A stretch of 64,000 nt of DNA, taken from positions 95,382-159,381 of the forward strand of contig NZ_BMYK01000013.1 in NCBI RefSeq assembly GCF_014652235.1, written 5' to 3'. The DNA is from Pseudorhodoferax aquiterrae (GTDB lineage Bacteria > Pseudomonadota > Gammaproteobacteria > Burkholderiales > Burkholderiaceae_C). Each line of letters begins with the position of its first letter. Positions within the stretch are counted from its first letter, which is position 1. Of this stretch, positions 45,737 through 55,077 are shown piece by piece. The notes under the pieces were generated by a model. That model was given only the letters and a program-made list of their open reading frames with translations. It was not told the origin of the DNA and ran no database searches. The translations under genes and the position numbers were made by a program.

Positions 45737-46674
45737 GGCAGTTCCTTCACCGCGGGCAGCTGGGCCTGCGCATCGATCTCAGCCGCCGTCGGAATCGACA
45801 CCTGCGCGCCCACGCGCGTGACGCACACGGCGGCCGCACGCACGCCGCGCGCGGTGGCCTCGGCCAGGCTCTGGCCTGCAGCCAGCGCCACCGCCAGCGC
45901 GCCCGCAAAGGTGTCGCCCGCGGCCGTGGTGTCGACGGCATGCACTTGCGGTGCGGGCTGCCAGCGGCAGCCGCCCTGCTCCACCGTGACGGCACCCTGC
46001 GCCCCCAGGGTCACGACCACGCGCGCGACGCCGCGCGCGCGCAGCACCTGGCCGGCGGCAGCAGCCTCTTCGGGTGTCGTCACCGCGCAGCCGGCATAGG
46101 CTGCGGCCTCCACCTCGTTGACCACCAGCGTGTCCAGCTGCGGCCACAGGCTGTCGGGCAGCGGCTGCATGGGCGAGGGATTGAGCAGCACCGGGCAGCC
46201 TGCGCGGTGCGCCGCGGCCACGGCCGCCAGCACCACGGGCAGCGGTGATTCGAGCTGCGTGACGAAGAACTGCGCGCCCTGCAGCTGCTGCGCGAGCGCG
46301 GCCTCGTCCGCTTGCAGCGCGGCATTGGCGCCGGGCAGCACGACGATGCGGTTCTGCGCCGAATCCTCCAGCATCACGAGCGCGCGGCCGGTCGGCTCCT
46401 GCGGATCGACCTGCAGCGCATCGAGCACGATGCCGTCCCGGGCCAGCGCATCGCGCAGCGCGCGGCCGTCGGCGTCGTCACCGATGCGCGCCAGCAAGCG
46501 CACGCTGGCGCCCTGGCGCGCGCAGCTGACGGCCTGGTTGCCCCCCTTGCCGCCGGGCAGCAAGGCCAGCGAATGGCCGATCAGCGTCTCGCCGGCCTGC
46601 GGTGCGCGCGGCACGCGCAGCAGCAGGTCCATGTTGAGGCTGCCCAGCACCAGGATCTGCGGTGCGTCGTTCAT
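45733..46674 (-). CDS. rbsK: Ribokinase
   Basis: A 313-residue PfkB-family kinase. It has the ribokinase beginning I-L-V-L-G-S-L-N-M-D, the G-G-K-G-G-N-Q-A-V motif near residue 42, and the C-terminal D-T-T-A-A-G-D-T-F-A-G-A with the catalytic aspartate. It phosphorylates ribose to ribose 5-phosphate. Overlaps of 4 bp with rbsR upstream and rbsD downstream show tight coupling. Confidence 0.96.
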   Translation of the reverse strand: MNDAPQILVLGSLNMDLLLRVPRAPQAGETLIGHSLALLPGGKGGNQAVSCARQGASVRLLARIGDDADGRALRDALARDGIVLDALQVDPQEPTGRALVMLEDSAQNRIVVLPGANAALQADEAALAQQLQGAQFFVTQLESPLPVVLAAVAAAHRAGCPVLLNPSPMQPLPDSLWPQLDTLVVNEVEAAAYAGCAVTTPEEAAAAGQVLRARGVARVVVTLGAQGAVTVEQGGCRWQPAPQVHAVDTTAAGDTFAGALAVALAAGQSLAEATARGVRAAAVCVTRVGAQVSIPTAAEIDAQAQLPAVKELP

Positions 46675-47681
46675 GGCGTCATTTCCTGGTAGGGCGCGGT
46701 CGAGGCACGCACGCGCAGCTCGGGCTGCAGCACCACCTTGCGCGCATCCTGCCTGCGGCCTTCGATGCGCTCGAGCAGCATGTCCACCGCCATCGCGGCG
46801 ATCCGCTGCTTGGGCTGGGCCACGGTGGTCAAGGGCGGGCAAGCGAAGCGGGCCAGCTCGATGTCGTCGAAGCCGACCACCGAGAGCGCGTCGGGCACGG
46901 CCACCCCGCACTCGTGCGCGGCGCACAACGCGCCGATGGCCATCAGGTCGTTGGCGACGAAGACGGCGCTGGGCCGCGGCGTCTGCCGCAGGATGGCGTG
47001 CATGGCGGCATAGCCGCCCTCGCTCGTGAAGTCGCCCGCGTGCAACAGGCCCGCACTGGGCAGGCCGAGCGTGGCCAGCGCCATGCGCCATCCCTCGGCG
47101 CGCTGGTCGGCCGTGGCCACGCCGGCCGGGCCGCCGATGCAGGCGATGCGGCGGTGGCCCAGCGTGGCCAGGTGCTGCACGGCCAGCAGCGCGCCCTGCA
47201 TGTGCGCCGTCTCCACCAGATCGCAGGGCAAGGTGTCGATCTCGCGGTCGACCATGACGGTGGGCATGCGCAGGCCGGCCAGCAGCCCGGGCAGGGCCGG
47301 GTCTTCGCCGGAGGACACCACGATGAGGCCGTCCACGCGCCGCTCGGCCAGCACCTGCAGCACCATGCCCTGGCGGCGCGGCTCGTCGTCGGTGTTGCAC
47401 AGCACCAGGTTGTAGCCCGCGCCGAAGCAGCGGTCCTCGATGCCGCGCACGATCTCGGCGAAGTACGGGTTCGAGCTGTTGGGGATCAGCATGCCCAGCG
47501 TGTTGGTGGCGCTGCGCTGCAGGCTGCGCGCCACGGCACTGGGCACGTAGCCCAGCTCGCGGATGGCCTGCTCTACGCGGGTGCGCCCCTCCTCGCTGAC
47601 GAAGCGGGTCTTGTTGACCACGTGCGAGACGGTGGTCACCGAGACCCGGGCCGCGCGGGCCACGTCCTTGATGGTGGCCAT
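46671..47681 (-). CDS. rbsR: LacI family repressor of the ribose locus
   Basis: A 336-residue LacI/GalR regulator. The HTH is M-A-T-I-K-D-V-A-R-A-A-R-V-S-V-T-T-V-S-H-V-V-N, the hinge helix follows (Y-V-P-S-A-V-A-R-S-L), and the sugar-binding core resembles periplasmic binding proteins. It lies inside the operon between rbsC and rbsK, with a 4-bp overlap with rbsK. The two identical AAACGTTTGCGCAAACGTTT palindromes with central CG, in front of both rbsB copies, are of the LacI type and are its likely targets. Confidence 0.93.
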   Translation of the reverse strand: MATIKDVARAARVSVTTVSHVVNKTRFVSEEGRTRVEQAIRELGYVPSAVARSLQRSATNTLGMLIPNSSNPYFAEIVRGIEDRCFGAGYNLVLCNTDDEPRRQGMVLQVLAERRVDGLIVVSSGEDPALPGLLAGLRMPTVMVDREIDTLPCDLVETAHMQGALLAVQHLATLGHRRIACIGGPAGVATADQRAEGWRMALATLGLPSAGLLHAGDFTSEGGYAAMHAILRQTPRPSAVFVANDLMAIGALCAAHECGVAVPDALSVVGFDDIELARFACPPLTTVAQPKQRIAAMAVDMLLERIEGRRQDARKVVLQPELRVRASTAPYQEMTP

Positions 47682-47685
47682 GCCC

Positions 47686-48672
47686 TCAGCCCCTGGCGGC
47701 GCGGCGCTGGCGCAGCGTGTCGACGATCACCGCCACCACGATCACGCAGCCCGTGATGATGCGTTTGCTCGGCTCGCTGGCCCCGACCTGGGCCAGGCCG
47801 GCCTCCAGCACCGCGATGATGAGCACGCCGATGAAGGTGTTGACCACCGAGCCGCGCCCGCCCATGAGGCTGGTGCCGCCGATCACCACGGCGGCGATCA
47901 CGCGCAGCTCCATCCCCTGCCCGGCGTTGGGATCGGCCGCTTCCATGCGCGCGGCCTGCATGAGGCCGGCCAGGCCGGCCAGCAGGCCGGTGAGCGTGAA
48001 CACGGCGATGCGCACGGGTCGCGGGTCCACGCCGGCCAGGCGCATGGCCTCCTCGTTGGTGCCGATGCCGACCACGCTGCGGCCGAACACGGTGCGCGTG
48101 AGCACCAGCTGGCCGACGACGACCAGCAGCACGGCGATCAGGAAGGCCACCGACACGCCGCCGAGCAGCGGTGCGGCCAGGCCGGCGATGCGCTCGCCCA
48201 CGTACTGTGTGCGCGAGCCCGTGACCAGGTAGGCCGAACCGCGCACCACCTCCAGCATGCCCAGCGAGACGATGAAGGACGGCAGCCGCCAGGCCACCGA
48301 AACCGAACCCAGCACCAGGCCGCACAGCGCACCGGCCGCCAGGCCCAGCAGCGCCGCGGCCAGCGGCGTCCAGCCCCATTGCAGCACGGCCATGGCCGAG
48401 AGCGCGGCGCTCAGCGCCAGCACCGAGCCGACCGACAGGTCGATGCCGGCGATGATCAGCACGAAGGTCATGCCCACGGCCATCACGGCCAGGGCCGGGA
48501 TCTCGTTGACGATGGCGACGAAGGTGTCGGCCGTGAAGAAGTATTCGCTCAGGCTGCTGAACAGCGCGACCATGCCGAGCAGCACGACGGCCAGGCCCAG
48601 ATAGGTGCCGAGCTGGGCGTTCAGGCCGGCGCGCGCTGTCGGGGCCGAGGGGGGATTGGTGGCAGCACTCAT
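47686..48672 (-). CDS. rbsC: Ribose ABC transporter permease
   Basis: A 328-residue membrane permease of the RbsC/XylH family, with about eight to ten hydrophobic segments and the conserved loop I-D-L-S-V-G-S-V-L-A-L-S-A near residue 75. A second family segment is G-G-T-S-L-M-G-G-R-G-S near 265. It overlaps rbsA by 4 bp. The N-terminal 20 residues are Pro/Ala-rich and cytoplasmic. Confidence 0.94.
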   Translation of the reverse strand: MSAATNPPSAPTARAGLNAQLGTYLGLAVVLLGMVALFSSLSEYFFTADTFVAIVNEIPALAVMAVGMTFVLIIAGIDLSVGSVLALSAALSAMAVLQWGWTPLAAALLGLAAGALCGLVLGSVSVAWRLPSFIVSLGMLEVVRGSAYLVTGSRTQYVGERIAGLAAPLLGGVSVAFLIAVLLVVVGQLVLTRTVFGRSVVGIGTNEEAMRLAGVDPRPVRIAVFTLTGLLAGLAGLMQAARMEAADPNAGQGMELRVIAAVVIGGTSLMGGRGSVVNTFIGVLIIAVLEAGLAQVGASEPSKRIITGCVIVVAVIVDTLRQRRAARG

Positions 48673-50201
48673 GCCGTTTCCTCATTGCGGGGTTCGGCGA
48701 CACCGCTGAACGCGGCCGCCAGAAGGGATTGCTCGGTCCAGGCGCCGCGCTCGAAGACCTGCACCAGCCGCCCTCCGCTCATCACGCCGATGCGGTCGCA
48801 CAGGCCGGTGAGTTCGCGCAGGTCGCTGGAGACCACCAGCAGGGCACGGCCGTCGGCGGCCATGCGGTCGAGCTCGGCGTAGAGGTCGGCACGGGCGCCG
48901 ACGTCGACACCGCGCGTGGGCTCGTCCAGCAGCAGCACCTCGCAGTCGCGGTGCAGCCAGCGCGCGAACACCACCTTCTGCTGGTTGCCGCCGGACAGCG
49001 CCGCCACCGGTTGCTCTTCGTCGCGGCAGCGCACGCGCAGCTTGCGCACGAGCGCCTGCACCGTGCTGCGCTCCCGGCCGGGCTGCAGCCAGCCGGCCCG
49101 CGCAACGGCGGGCAGGTCGCTCAGCGTGGTGTTGACGCGGATCGACTGCGGCAGCAGCAGGCCTTCGGACTTGCGGTCCTCGCTGACCAGACCGATGCGC
49201 CGGCGCACGGCCTGCACGGGGTTGTTCCAGCGCGGCACGGGCTGGCCCTCGGCCAGCAGATCGACGCTGCCGCGGTCGGCGCGGTCGGCGCCATAGATCA
49301 GGCGCAGCAGCTCGGTGCGGCCGGAACCCACGAGCCCGGCGATGCCGAAGACCTCCCCGGCGTGCAGATCCAGGCTCACGTCGCGCACGGCATGGCCGCG
49401 CGTGAGGCCGCGCACGCGCAGCTTGACGGGCCCGGCCGGTCGGCGCGCACGCGCTTCGTCGGACGCGAGCGCGCGGCCGATCATGCGCTGGACCAGGTCC
49501 TCCTCGCGCACACCGGCCATGGGCCGGGCGTCGACGAGGCGGCCGTCGCGCAGCACGGCCACCTGGTCGCAGATGCGCCGCAGTTCCTCGAGCCGGTGCG
49601 AAACATAGACCAGCGCCACGCCGGCCGCCGAGAGCTGGGCGATCTGCGCGAACAGCCGCTCGGACTCGCGCGCAGTGAGCATGGCGGTGGGCTCGTCCAG
49701 GATCAGCACGCGCGTGTCGTCCTGCAGGTTGCGTGCGATCTCCACCATCTGCTGGTGGCCGATGCCCAGGCGCGCCACCGGTGTGTCGGGGTCCACGTCC
49801 GCCAAGCCGATGCGCGCGAGCTGTGCCTCGGCCAGGCGGCGCAGGCGGCGGCGGTCCACCCAGCCGGCACGGTGCGGCAGTCGGCCCAGCAGCAGGTTCT
49901 CGGCCACGGTGAGCGTGGGCACCAGGCCCAGCTCCTGCATGACCATGCGCACGCCGCGCGCCTCCGCCTCGCGCCGCGAGCGCGGCGCGAACGCTTGCCC
50001 GTCGAGCCGCATGCTGCCGCGCGTGGGCACGATGAGGCCGCAGACGATCTTGGACAGCGTGCTCTTGCCAGCGCCGTTCTCGCCCGTCAGCGCCAGCACC
50101 TGGCCGGCGTGCAGTTCCAGGCCGACGCCGTCCAGCACGGTGGCGGCATAGTCCTTGCCGATGCCCTGCAGCGCGAGGACCGGCGGCGGCTGGCCGGCCA
50201 T
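48669..50201 (-). CDS. rbsA: Ribose ABC transporter ATP-binding protein (double domain)
   Basis: A 510-residue sugar ABC ATPase with two domains. The first has Walker A G-E-N-G-A-G-K-S-T near residue 41 and Walker B L-I-L-D-E-P-T-A-M-L-T. In the second the A-loop region is degenerate (G-L-V-G-S-G-R-T-E) as usual for RbsA, with signature L-S-G-G-N-Q-Q-K-V and L-L-L-D-E-P-T-R-G-V-D. In the first domain the signature is weak (G-I-G-H-Q-Q-M-V-E). It starts 2 bp after the rbsB copy 2 stop codon. Confidence 0.95.
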   Translation of the reverse strand: MAGQPPPVLALQGIGKDYAATVLDGVGLELHAGQVLALTGENGAGKSTLSKIVCGLIVPTRGSMRLDGQAFAPRSRREAEARGVRMVMQELGLVPTLTVAENLLLGRLPHRAGWVDRRRLRRLAEAQLARIGLADVDPDTPVARLGIGHQQMVEIARNLQDDTRVLILDEPTAMLTARESERLFAQIAQLSAAGVALVYVSHRLEELRRICDQVAVLRDGRLVDARPMAGVREEDLVQRMIGRALASDEARARRPAGPVKLRVRGLTRGHAVRDVSLDLHAGEVFGIAGLVGSGRTELLRLIYGADRADRGSVDLLAEGQPVPRWNNPVQAVRRRIGLVSEDRKSEGLLLPQSIRVNTTLSDLPAVARAGWLQPGRERSTVQALVRKLRVRCRDEEQPVAALSGGNQQKVVFARWLHRDCEVLLLDEPTRGVDVGARADLYAELDRMAADGRALLVVSSDLRELTGLCDRIGVMSGGRLVQVFERGAWTEQSLLAAAFSGVAEPRNEETA

Positions 50202-50203
50202 GC

Positions 50204-51151
50204 TTACTTGCTGTCCTTGGTGACGAGCACCACGTCGGTCTTGATCTCCGCGGGCATGGCCGACTGGGGCGTCTTGGCCGCCAGCGCCTTGAGCGCCGTC
50301 TCGATGCCGAACACCGCCTGCTTGGCCGCGAACTGGTCGGCCGTGGCCAGCACGCGCCCGTCCTGCAGCATGGGCTTGATCGCGCTGATGTTGTCGTAGC
50401 CCACCACGGCCACCTTGCCGGTCTTGCCGGCCGCCTTCACGGCCGCCACCGCGCCGAGTGCCATGGAGTCGTTGCCGGCCAGCAGGGCCTTCAAGTCCGG
50501 GTGCTCGCGCAGCATGCTGGAGGCCACCTGGTTGCCCTTGTCGATCTCCCACTGGCCCGACTGCACGCCCACCACCGTGATGCCGGCGGCCTTCATCGCG
50601 TCCTGGTAGCCCAGCGTGCGCTGCTGTGCATTGAAGGTGGTGGACACGCCTTCGATGATGCCCACCTTGTCGCCCGCCTTGAGCGTCTTGGCCAGCGCAT
50701 CGCCCACCAGCTTGGCGCCGGCGCGGTTGTCCGGGCCCACGAAGGGCACGGACAAGCCCTTTTCCTTGAGCGCGGCCGCGTCGAGCCGGTTGTCGATGTT
50801 CACGATCAGCACGCCCTTGTCGGCCGCGGCCTTGACGGCCGGCACCAGGGCCTTGGAATCGGCCGGGGCGATGACCAGGGCGTCGACCTTCTGCGCCACC
50901 ATCTGCTCGACGATGCGGATCTGCGCGGCCGCATCGGTCTCGTCCTTGATGCCGTTGGCCAGCAGCTGGTACTGCTTGGCGTTGGCCTTCTGGTGGGCCT
51001 TGGCGCCTTCTTCCATGGTCAGGAAGAACTCGTTGGCCAGCGACTTCATGACCAGGGCCACCTTGGGCGGGGTCTGCGCCAGGGCTGGCACAGCGGCCAG
51101 AACGCCGGCCAGGGCCAGCGCGGTGGAAAGGGTGCGGCGGGTCGAACGCAT
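50204..51151 (-). CDS. rbsB: Ribose-type periplasmic binding protein RbsB, copy 2
   Basis: A 315-residue periplasmic protein identical to copy 1 except V106 and K312. It is the promoter-proximal gene of rbsB-rbsA-rbsC-rbsR-rbsK-rbsD, with gaps or overlaps of 4 bp or less throughout. The signal peptide and ligand segments are as in copy 1. The start has AAGGAGA upstream. Because the operon-linked copy is the standard arrangement, copy 1 is probably the duplicate; the strong likeness points to recent duplication or continuing gene conversion. Confidence 0.95.
   Translation of the reverse strand: MRSTRRTLSTALALAGVLAAVPALAQTPPKVALVMKSLANEFFLTMEEGAKAHQKANAKQYQLLANGIKDETDAAAQIRIVEQMVAQKVDALVIAPADSKALVPAVKAAADKGVLIVNIDNRLDAAALKEKGLSVPFVGPDNRAGAKLVGDALAKTLKAGDKVGIIEGVSTTFNAQQRTLGYQDAMKAAGITVVGVQSGQWEIDKGNQVASSMLREHPDLKALLAGNDSMALGAVAAVKAAGKTGKVAVVGYDNISAIKPMLQDGRVLATADQFAAKQAVFGIETALKALAAKTPQSAMPAEIKTDVVLVTKDSK
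50216..51151 (-). repeat. Right arm of a long inverted repeat (rbsB copy 2)
   Basis: This arm is the inverted counterpart of 43230-44165. Identity is confined to the coding region, apart from the shared operator upstream; the sequences between operator and start codon differ, and the last codons differ. Confidence 0.85.
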
Positions 51152-51189
51152 GGTGTCTCCTTATGGATGCGCACTGAGAAGGGGTGCGA

Positions 51190-51223
51190 AGTATAGGAGA
51201 CGAAAACGTTTGCGCAAACGTTT
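51190..51223 (-). promoter_or_regulatory. rbsB copy 2 promoter and LacI-type operator
   Basis: The perfect palindrome AAACGTTTGCGCAAACGTTT lies at 51204-51223. On the minus strand its central TTGCGC is 16 bp from TATACT (51195 to 51190), so the operator covers the -35 region just as in copy 1. Downstream leader sequence is unrelated to copy 1. Confidence 0.8.
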
Positions 51224-51313
51224 GCTATTGAGGACTTACCCGCATGTCGCGTCACACCGGTCCTGCGGCGTGGAGGCCCGGCCAGAAGCCTCCATCACGC
51301 CTGTCGCAGGGCC

Positions 51314-52582
51314 TCAGGCCACCACCGTGCCGCGCGCCTCGCCGAGTCCGATGCGCACGGCGCCGGCGCGTTCGCACCAGCCGCGCAGGATGAGCGTATC
51401 GCCGTCTTCGAGGAAGCTGCGCGTCTCGCCGTTGGGCAACGCCACGGGCTGCTTGCCGCCCTGGGACAGCTCCAGCAGCGAACCGGCCTCGCCCGGCGTC
51501 GGGCCCGACAGCGTGCCCGAGCCCAGCAGGTCGCCCGGGTTCAAGTTGCAGCCGTTCACTGTGTGGTGCGCGATGAGCTGCGCCGCCGTCCAGTAGGCCG
51601 CTTGCGTGGTGTTGCCGCGCGTGAGGCGCACGCCCTCCTCGCCGGCCGCGCGCATCCTGGCGGTCTGCAGCCAGACTTCCAGCGTGATGTCGAGCGCGCC
51701 CTGGGCACGGTTGGCCGCGCTGTCCAGGTAGGGCAGCGGCTGCGGGTCGTCCGCCGGCCGCGTGAACGGGGCGCGGAACGGCGCCAGCGCTTCCATGGTC
51801 ACGATCCAGGGCGAGACCGTGGAGGCGAAGTTCTTGGACAGGAACGGGCCCAGCGGCTGGTACTCCCAGGCCTGCAGGTCGCGCGCCGACCAGTCGTTGA
51901 ACAGGCCCACGCCGAACAGATGGTCCTCTGCCGTGGCGATGCCGACCGGCTCGCCCAGCGCATTGCCCTGGCCGACGAAGTAGGCCAGCTCCAGCTCGTA
52001 GTCCAGGCGCTTGCAGGGGCCGAACGTGGGCACCGCTGCGTCCGCCGCCTTGGTCTGGCCGTGCGGGCGCTTGAACGACGTACCGCTGACCACGATGGAA
52101 CTGGCACGGCCGTGGTAGCCGATCGGCACCCACTTGTAGTTGGGCAGCAGCGGGTTGTCGGGCCGGAACTGCTTGCCGATGGTGGTGGCGTGGTGCACGC
52201 TGGTGTAGAAGTCCGTGTAGTCGCGCACCTCGCAGGGCACCGTGTATTCGCACTGCGCCTGCGGCACCAGGGCCCGCGCCCAGGCGGCCTGGTCGGCGCT
52301 GCCTTCGGCAAGGCCGGCGGACAGGCGCGCGCGAAGGGCCTGGCGCGCGGCCGGCGCAGCGGCCATCAGCGCGTTCATGTCGGCATGGTCGACCAGGCCC
52401 GCGGCCTTCAGGTCCAGCACCTGGTCGCCGATGGCCACACCGATGCGGAAGGGCTCGGTGCTGCCGGTCGGGCGAAAGCGGCCGAACGGCAGGTTCTGGA
52501 TCGGGAAATCGCAGCCCGCCACGCGGGCGGAGGCGACCCAGCTGCGCAGCTGGGGATCGTGGGTGGCGTTCACAGAGATCAT
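51314..52582 (-). CDS. fahA: Fumarylacetoacetase
   Basis: A 422-residue FAH, the last enzyme of homogentisate breakdown, giving fumarate and acetoacetate. Family segments are [13 protein letters not shown] near residue 125 (metal ligand and catalytic His), [12 protein letters not shown] (ligand glutamates), [14 protein letters not shown] and [12 protein letters not shown]. It overlaps hmgA by 4 bp. No maleylacetoacetate isomerase gene is adjacent in the operon, although a GST-like gene lies at 61918-62541. Confidence 0.96.
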   Translation of the reverse strand: MISVNATHDPQLRSWVASARVAGCDFPIQNLPFGRFRPTGSTEPFRIGVAIGDQVLDLKAAGLVDHADMNALMAAAPAARQALRARLSAGLAEGSADQAAWARALVPQAQCEYTVPCEVRDYTDFYTSVHHATTIGKQFRPDNPLLPNYKWVPIGYHGRASSIVVSGTSFKRPHGQTKAADAAVPTFGPCKRLDYELELAYFVGQGNALGEPVGIATAEDHLFGVGLFNDWSARDLQAWEYQPLGPFLSKNFASTVSPWIVTMEALAPFRAPFTRPADDPQPLPYLDSAANRAQGALDITLEVWLQTARMRAAGEEGVRLTRGNTTQAAYWTAAQLIAHHTVNGCNLNPGDLLGSGTLSGPTPGEAGSLLELSQGGKQPVALPNGETRSFLEDGDTLILRGWCERAGAVRIGLGEARGTVVA

Positions 52583-53874
52583 GGTCGGAAGTTGTCTTTC
52601 AGGCCGGCCCAGCAGTCGGCGTAGTCGTGGTCCAGCGGCGCGGTGCTCAAAGCCCAGGCGGTCGGGATGAAGCGGTAGCGGCTCTCGAACATGAAGGCCA
52701 AGGTGTTGTCCAGCTTCTGCGGTTTCAGGTCCACCGAAGAAGCCTTCTCGAAGGCCTCCTCGTCGGGGCCGTGCGGCACCATGGCATTGTGCAGGCTCGC
52801 GCCGCCGGGCTTGAAGCCGCCGGGCTTGGCGTCGTATTCGCCATAGACCAGGCCCATGAACTCGCTCATGAGGTTGCGGTGGTACCAGGGCGGGCGGAAG
52901 GTGTCCTCCATGACCAGCCAGCGCGGCGGGAAGATCACGAAGTCGCAATTGGCCGTGCCCGGCGTGTCGCTGGGCGAGGTCAGCACCGTGAAGATCGACG
53001 GGTCCGGGTGGTCGAAGCTGATCGAGCCGATGGTCATGAAGTTCTTGGTGTCGTACTTCACGGGCGCGAGATTGCCGTGCCAGGCCACGACGTTGAACGG
53101 CGTGCCCTTGGCCGGCGCGCGCCAGAAGCGGCCGCCGAATTTCTTGATGAGCTCGTAGGGGCCGGCGGCGTCTTCGTAGGCCGCCACGGGCGCCAGGAAA
53201 TCGCGTGCGTTGGCCAGTCCGTTGGAGCCGATCGGCCCCAGCTCGGGCAGGCGGAACTGCGCACCGTAGTTCTCGCAGACATAGCCGCGCGACACACCGT
53301 CGGGCAGCGCGACCTTGAAGGCCAGGCCGCGCGGCAGCAGCGCGATCTCGCCGGGCGCCACCTCCAGCATGCCGAGTTCTGTCGTGATCACGAGCCGGCC
53401 CTGTTGCGGCACGACCAGCAGCTCGCCGTCGGCGTTGACGAAGGCGCGCCGGCCCATGGATTGGCCGGCCACGTAGACCAGCGAACCCACGCCGGTCTGC
53501 GCGTCGGCGTCGCCGTTGCCAGCCAGCGTGCGCATGCCGTCGACGAAGTCGAACTCGGCGCCATCCAGCGGCACCGGATGCCAGCGCAGCGGCTCGGGCG
53601 GCAGCGCCGTGCCGGCGTCGCCGCCCGTGGTCCACAGCGGCTGCGCGTAAGGCTGGTAGCGGCCCGCGACCACCGAGGGCTGGCGCCGGTACATCCAGCT
53701 GCGCCGCTGTTCGTGCCGCGGCGCCGTGAACGCCGTGCCCGAGATCAGCTCGGGATACAGGTCGTGCGGCGCGCGCTGCGGGCTGTTCCGCCCTCGCGGC
53801 AGGCTGCCGGGGACGGCCTCGGTGGCGTACTCGTTGCCGAAGCCGCTCTGGTAACGCAGCGGGTCCTGGGCCAT
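52579..53874 (-). CDS. hmgA: Homogentisate 1,2-dioxygenase
   Basis: A 431-residue iron dioxygenase that opens the homogentisate ring to maleylacetoacetate. It begins with [25 protein letters not shown], and contains R-G-Y-V-C-E-N-Y-G and the metal-site region [16 protein letters not shown]. The length is normal. It follows a Bug gene by 10 bp and overlaps fahA by 4 bp. Confidence 0.97.
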   Translation of the reverse strand: MAQDPLRYQSGFGNEYATEAVPGSLPRGRNSPQRAPHDLYPELISGTAFTAPRHEQRRSWMYRRQPSVVAGRYQPYAQPLWTTGGDAGTALPPEPLRWHPVPLDGAEFDFVDGMRTLAGNGDADAQTGVGSLVYVAGQSMGRRAFVNADGELLVVPQQGRLVITTELGMLEVAPGEIALLPRGLAFKVALPDGVSRGYVCENYGAQFRLPELGPIGSNGLANARDFLAPVAAYEDAAGPYELIKKFGGRFWRAPAKGTPFNVVAWHGNLAPVKYDTKNFMTIGSISFDHPDPSIFTVLTSPSDTPGTANCDFVIFPPRWLVMEDTFRPPWYHRNLMSEFMGLVYGEYDAKPGGFKPGGASLHNAMVPHGPDEEAFEKASSVDLKPQKLDNTLAFMFESRYRFIPTAWALSTAPLDHDYADCWAGLKDNFRP

Positions 53875-53884
53875 GGTGTTCCTT

Positions 53885-54841
53885 TCAGTCGATCTTGATG
53901 TTGTTGGTGCGGATCACGCGGCCCCAGCGCTCGCGTTCCTGCTTCACGTAGGCGGCCATTTGCTCGGGCGTGCCCGGCAGGCCTTCCACGCCCAGGGCGT
54001 CGTAGCGCGCCTTCACGGTCGGCGAGGCCAGGGCTTCCTGCAACGCCTTGCTGTAGCGGGCGACGGTGGCATCGGTCGCGCCGGCCGGCACGGTCAGGCC
54101 CTGCCAGGCATAGGCCTCGTAGCCCGCCAGGCCCTGCTCGGCCAGCGTGGGCACGTTGGGCAGGCTGGCGATGCGCTGGGCGCTGGCCACGCCGATGGCC
54201 TTGAGCTTGCCCGACAGCACGAACTGGTTGCCGCTGGCGGTGTCCACGAGCATGAACGGCACCTGACCGCCCAGCACGTCGGCCACCGCGGGCGCCGCGC
54301 CCTTGTAGGCCACGTGCGTGAGCTTCAGGCCGCCCTGCTCGGCCAGCAGCTCGGTGGCCAGGTGGTGGGGGCTGCCGACGCCGGCCGAGGCGTAGTTCAC
54401 GGCGCCGTTCTGCGCCTTGGCCCAGGCCGCGAATTCCTTCCAGTTGCTGGCCGGCACCTGCGGGCCGACCACCAGCACGAGCGGAAAGCGCGCCAGCAGG
54501 CCCACGGGCTTCAAGTCCTTCTCGGCGCTGTAGGGCAGCTTGGGAAACAGGAAGGGGTTGACGGCCAGCGTGGCGAAGTCGGCCGTGAAGACCGTGTTTT
54601 CCAGGTCCTTGGCACGCACGGCGTACTCGGCCGCGATGTTGGTGGCCGCGCCGGGCTTGTTGTTGACGATCACGGGCGCGCCCAGCGTCTTGGTCATGGC
54701 CTCGGCCGTGGCGCGCGCCACGGCGTCGGAGCCGCCGCCGGCCGCGTAGCCGACCACCCATTCGATGGGTTTGCCGGACTGGGCCGACGCCGTGAAAGCC
54801 AGTGTGGCGGCAACGAGGCCGGTGGTCAGAAAGCGCATCAT
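53885..54841 (-). CDS. Bug-type periplasmic substrate-binding protein, 3
   Basis: A 318-residue exported protein. The signal peptide ends at T-A-S-A-Q (residue 21), and the core has [26 protein letters not shown], and [16 protein letters not shown]. Its place between the hydroxylase pair and hmgA suggests that it captures an aromatic acid such as a hydroxyphenylacetate. No TctAB membrane genes are nearby. Confidence 0.92.
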   Translation of the reverse strand: MMRFLTTGLVAATLAFTASAQSGKPIEWVVGYAAGGGSDAVARATAEAMTKTLGAPVIVNNKPGAATNIAAEYAVRAKDLENTVFTADFATLAVNPFLFPKLPYSAEKDLKPVGLLARFPLVLVVGPQVPASNWKEFAAWAKAQNGAVNYASAGVGSPHHLATELLAEQGGLKLTHVAYKGAAPAVADVLGGQVPFMLVDTASGNQFVLSGKLKAIGVASAQRIASLPNVPTLAEQGLAGYEAYAWQGLTVPAGATDATVARYSKALQEALASPTVKARYDALGVEGLPGTPEQMAAYVKQERERWGRVIRTNNIKID

Positions 54842-54868
54842 GGTTTGTCTCCAGGGGTTGTGAAATCG

Positions 54869-55066
54869 TCAGGCCTCGCGGGCCGCGGCCAGCGCTTCGC
54901 GCAGCACGGGCAGGCTGCCGACCTGGTTGGCCAGCAGCAGCACCAGGCGCGCATTGAGCGCATGGCTCTCGTCGGTCGACAGGCCTTGGTGGGCGTCGAT
55001 CAGGGCTTCGTAGAAATCGTCGGGCGCGGTCAGGCGCGCGCGGGTGTCCAGGTGTTCCGGTGTCAT
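54869..55066 (-). CDS. Small DUF2783 protein, candidate coupling component of the hydroxylase
   Basis: A 65-residue protein of the DUF2783 family (L-D-T-R-A-R-L-T-A-P-D-D-F-Y-E-A-L-I-D-A-H-Q-G-L-S, then N-A-R-L-V-L-L-L-A-N-Q-V-G). It begins 11 bp after the hydroxylase stop. In Pseudomonas putida the 3-hydroxyphenylacetate 6-hydroxylase needs a flavoprotein plus a tiny coupling protein of similar size next to hmg genes; that precedent, recalled from the literature, is why I assign this role. No catalytic residues are apparent. Confidence 0.75.
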   Translation of the reverse strand: MTPEHLDTRARLTAPDDFYEALIDAHQGLSTDESHALNARLVLLLANQVGSLPVLREALAAAREA

Positions 55067-55077
55067 CGCGGTGTCCT

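Noticed and set aside
43230..51151. Inverted rbsB copies as ends of a composite transposon
   Set aside because: The arms are sugar-binding genes with their own operators; no transposase, terminal inverted repeats or target duplications are visible.
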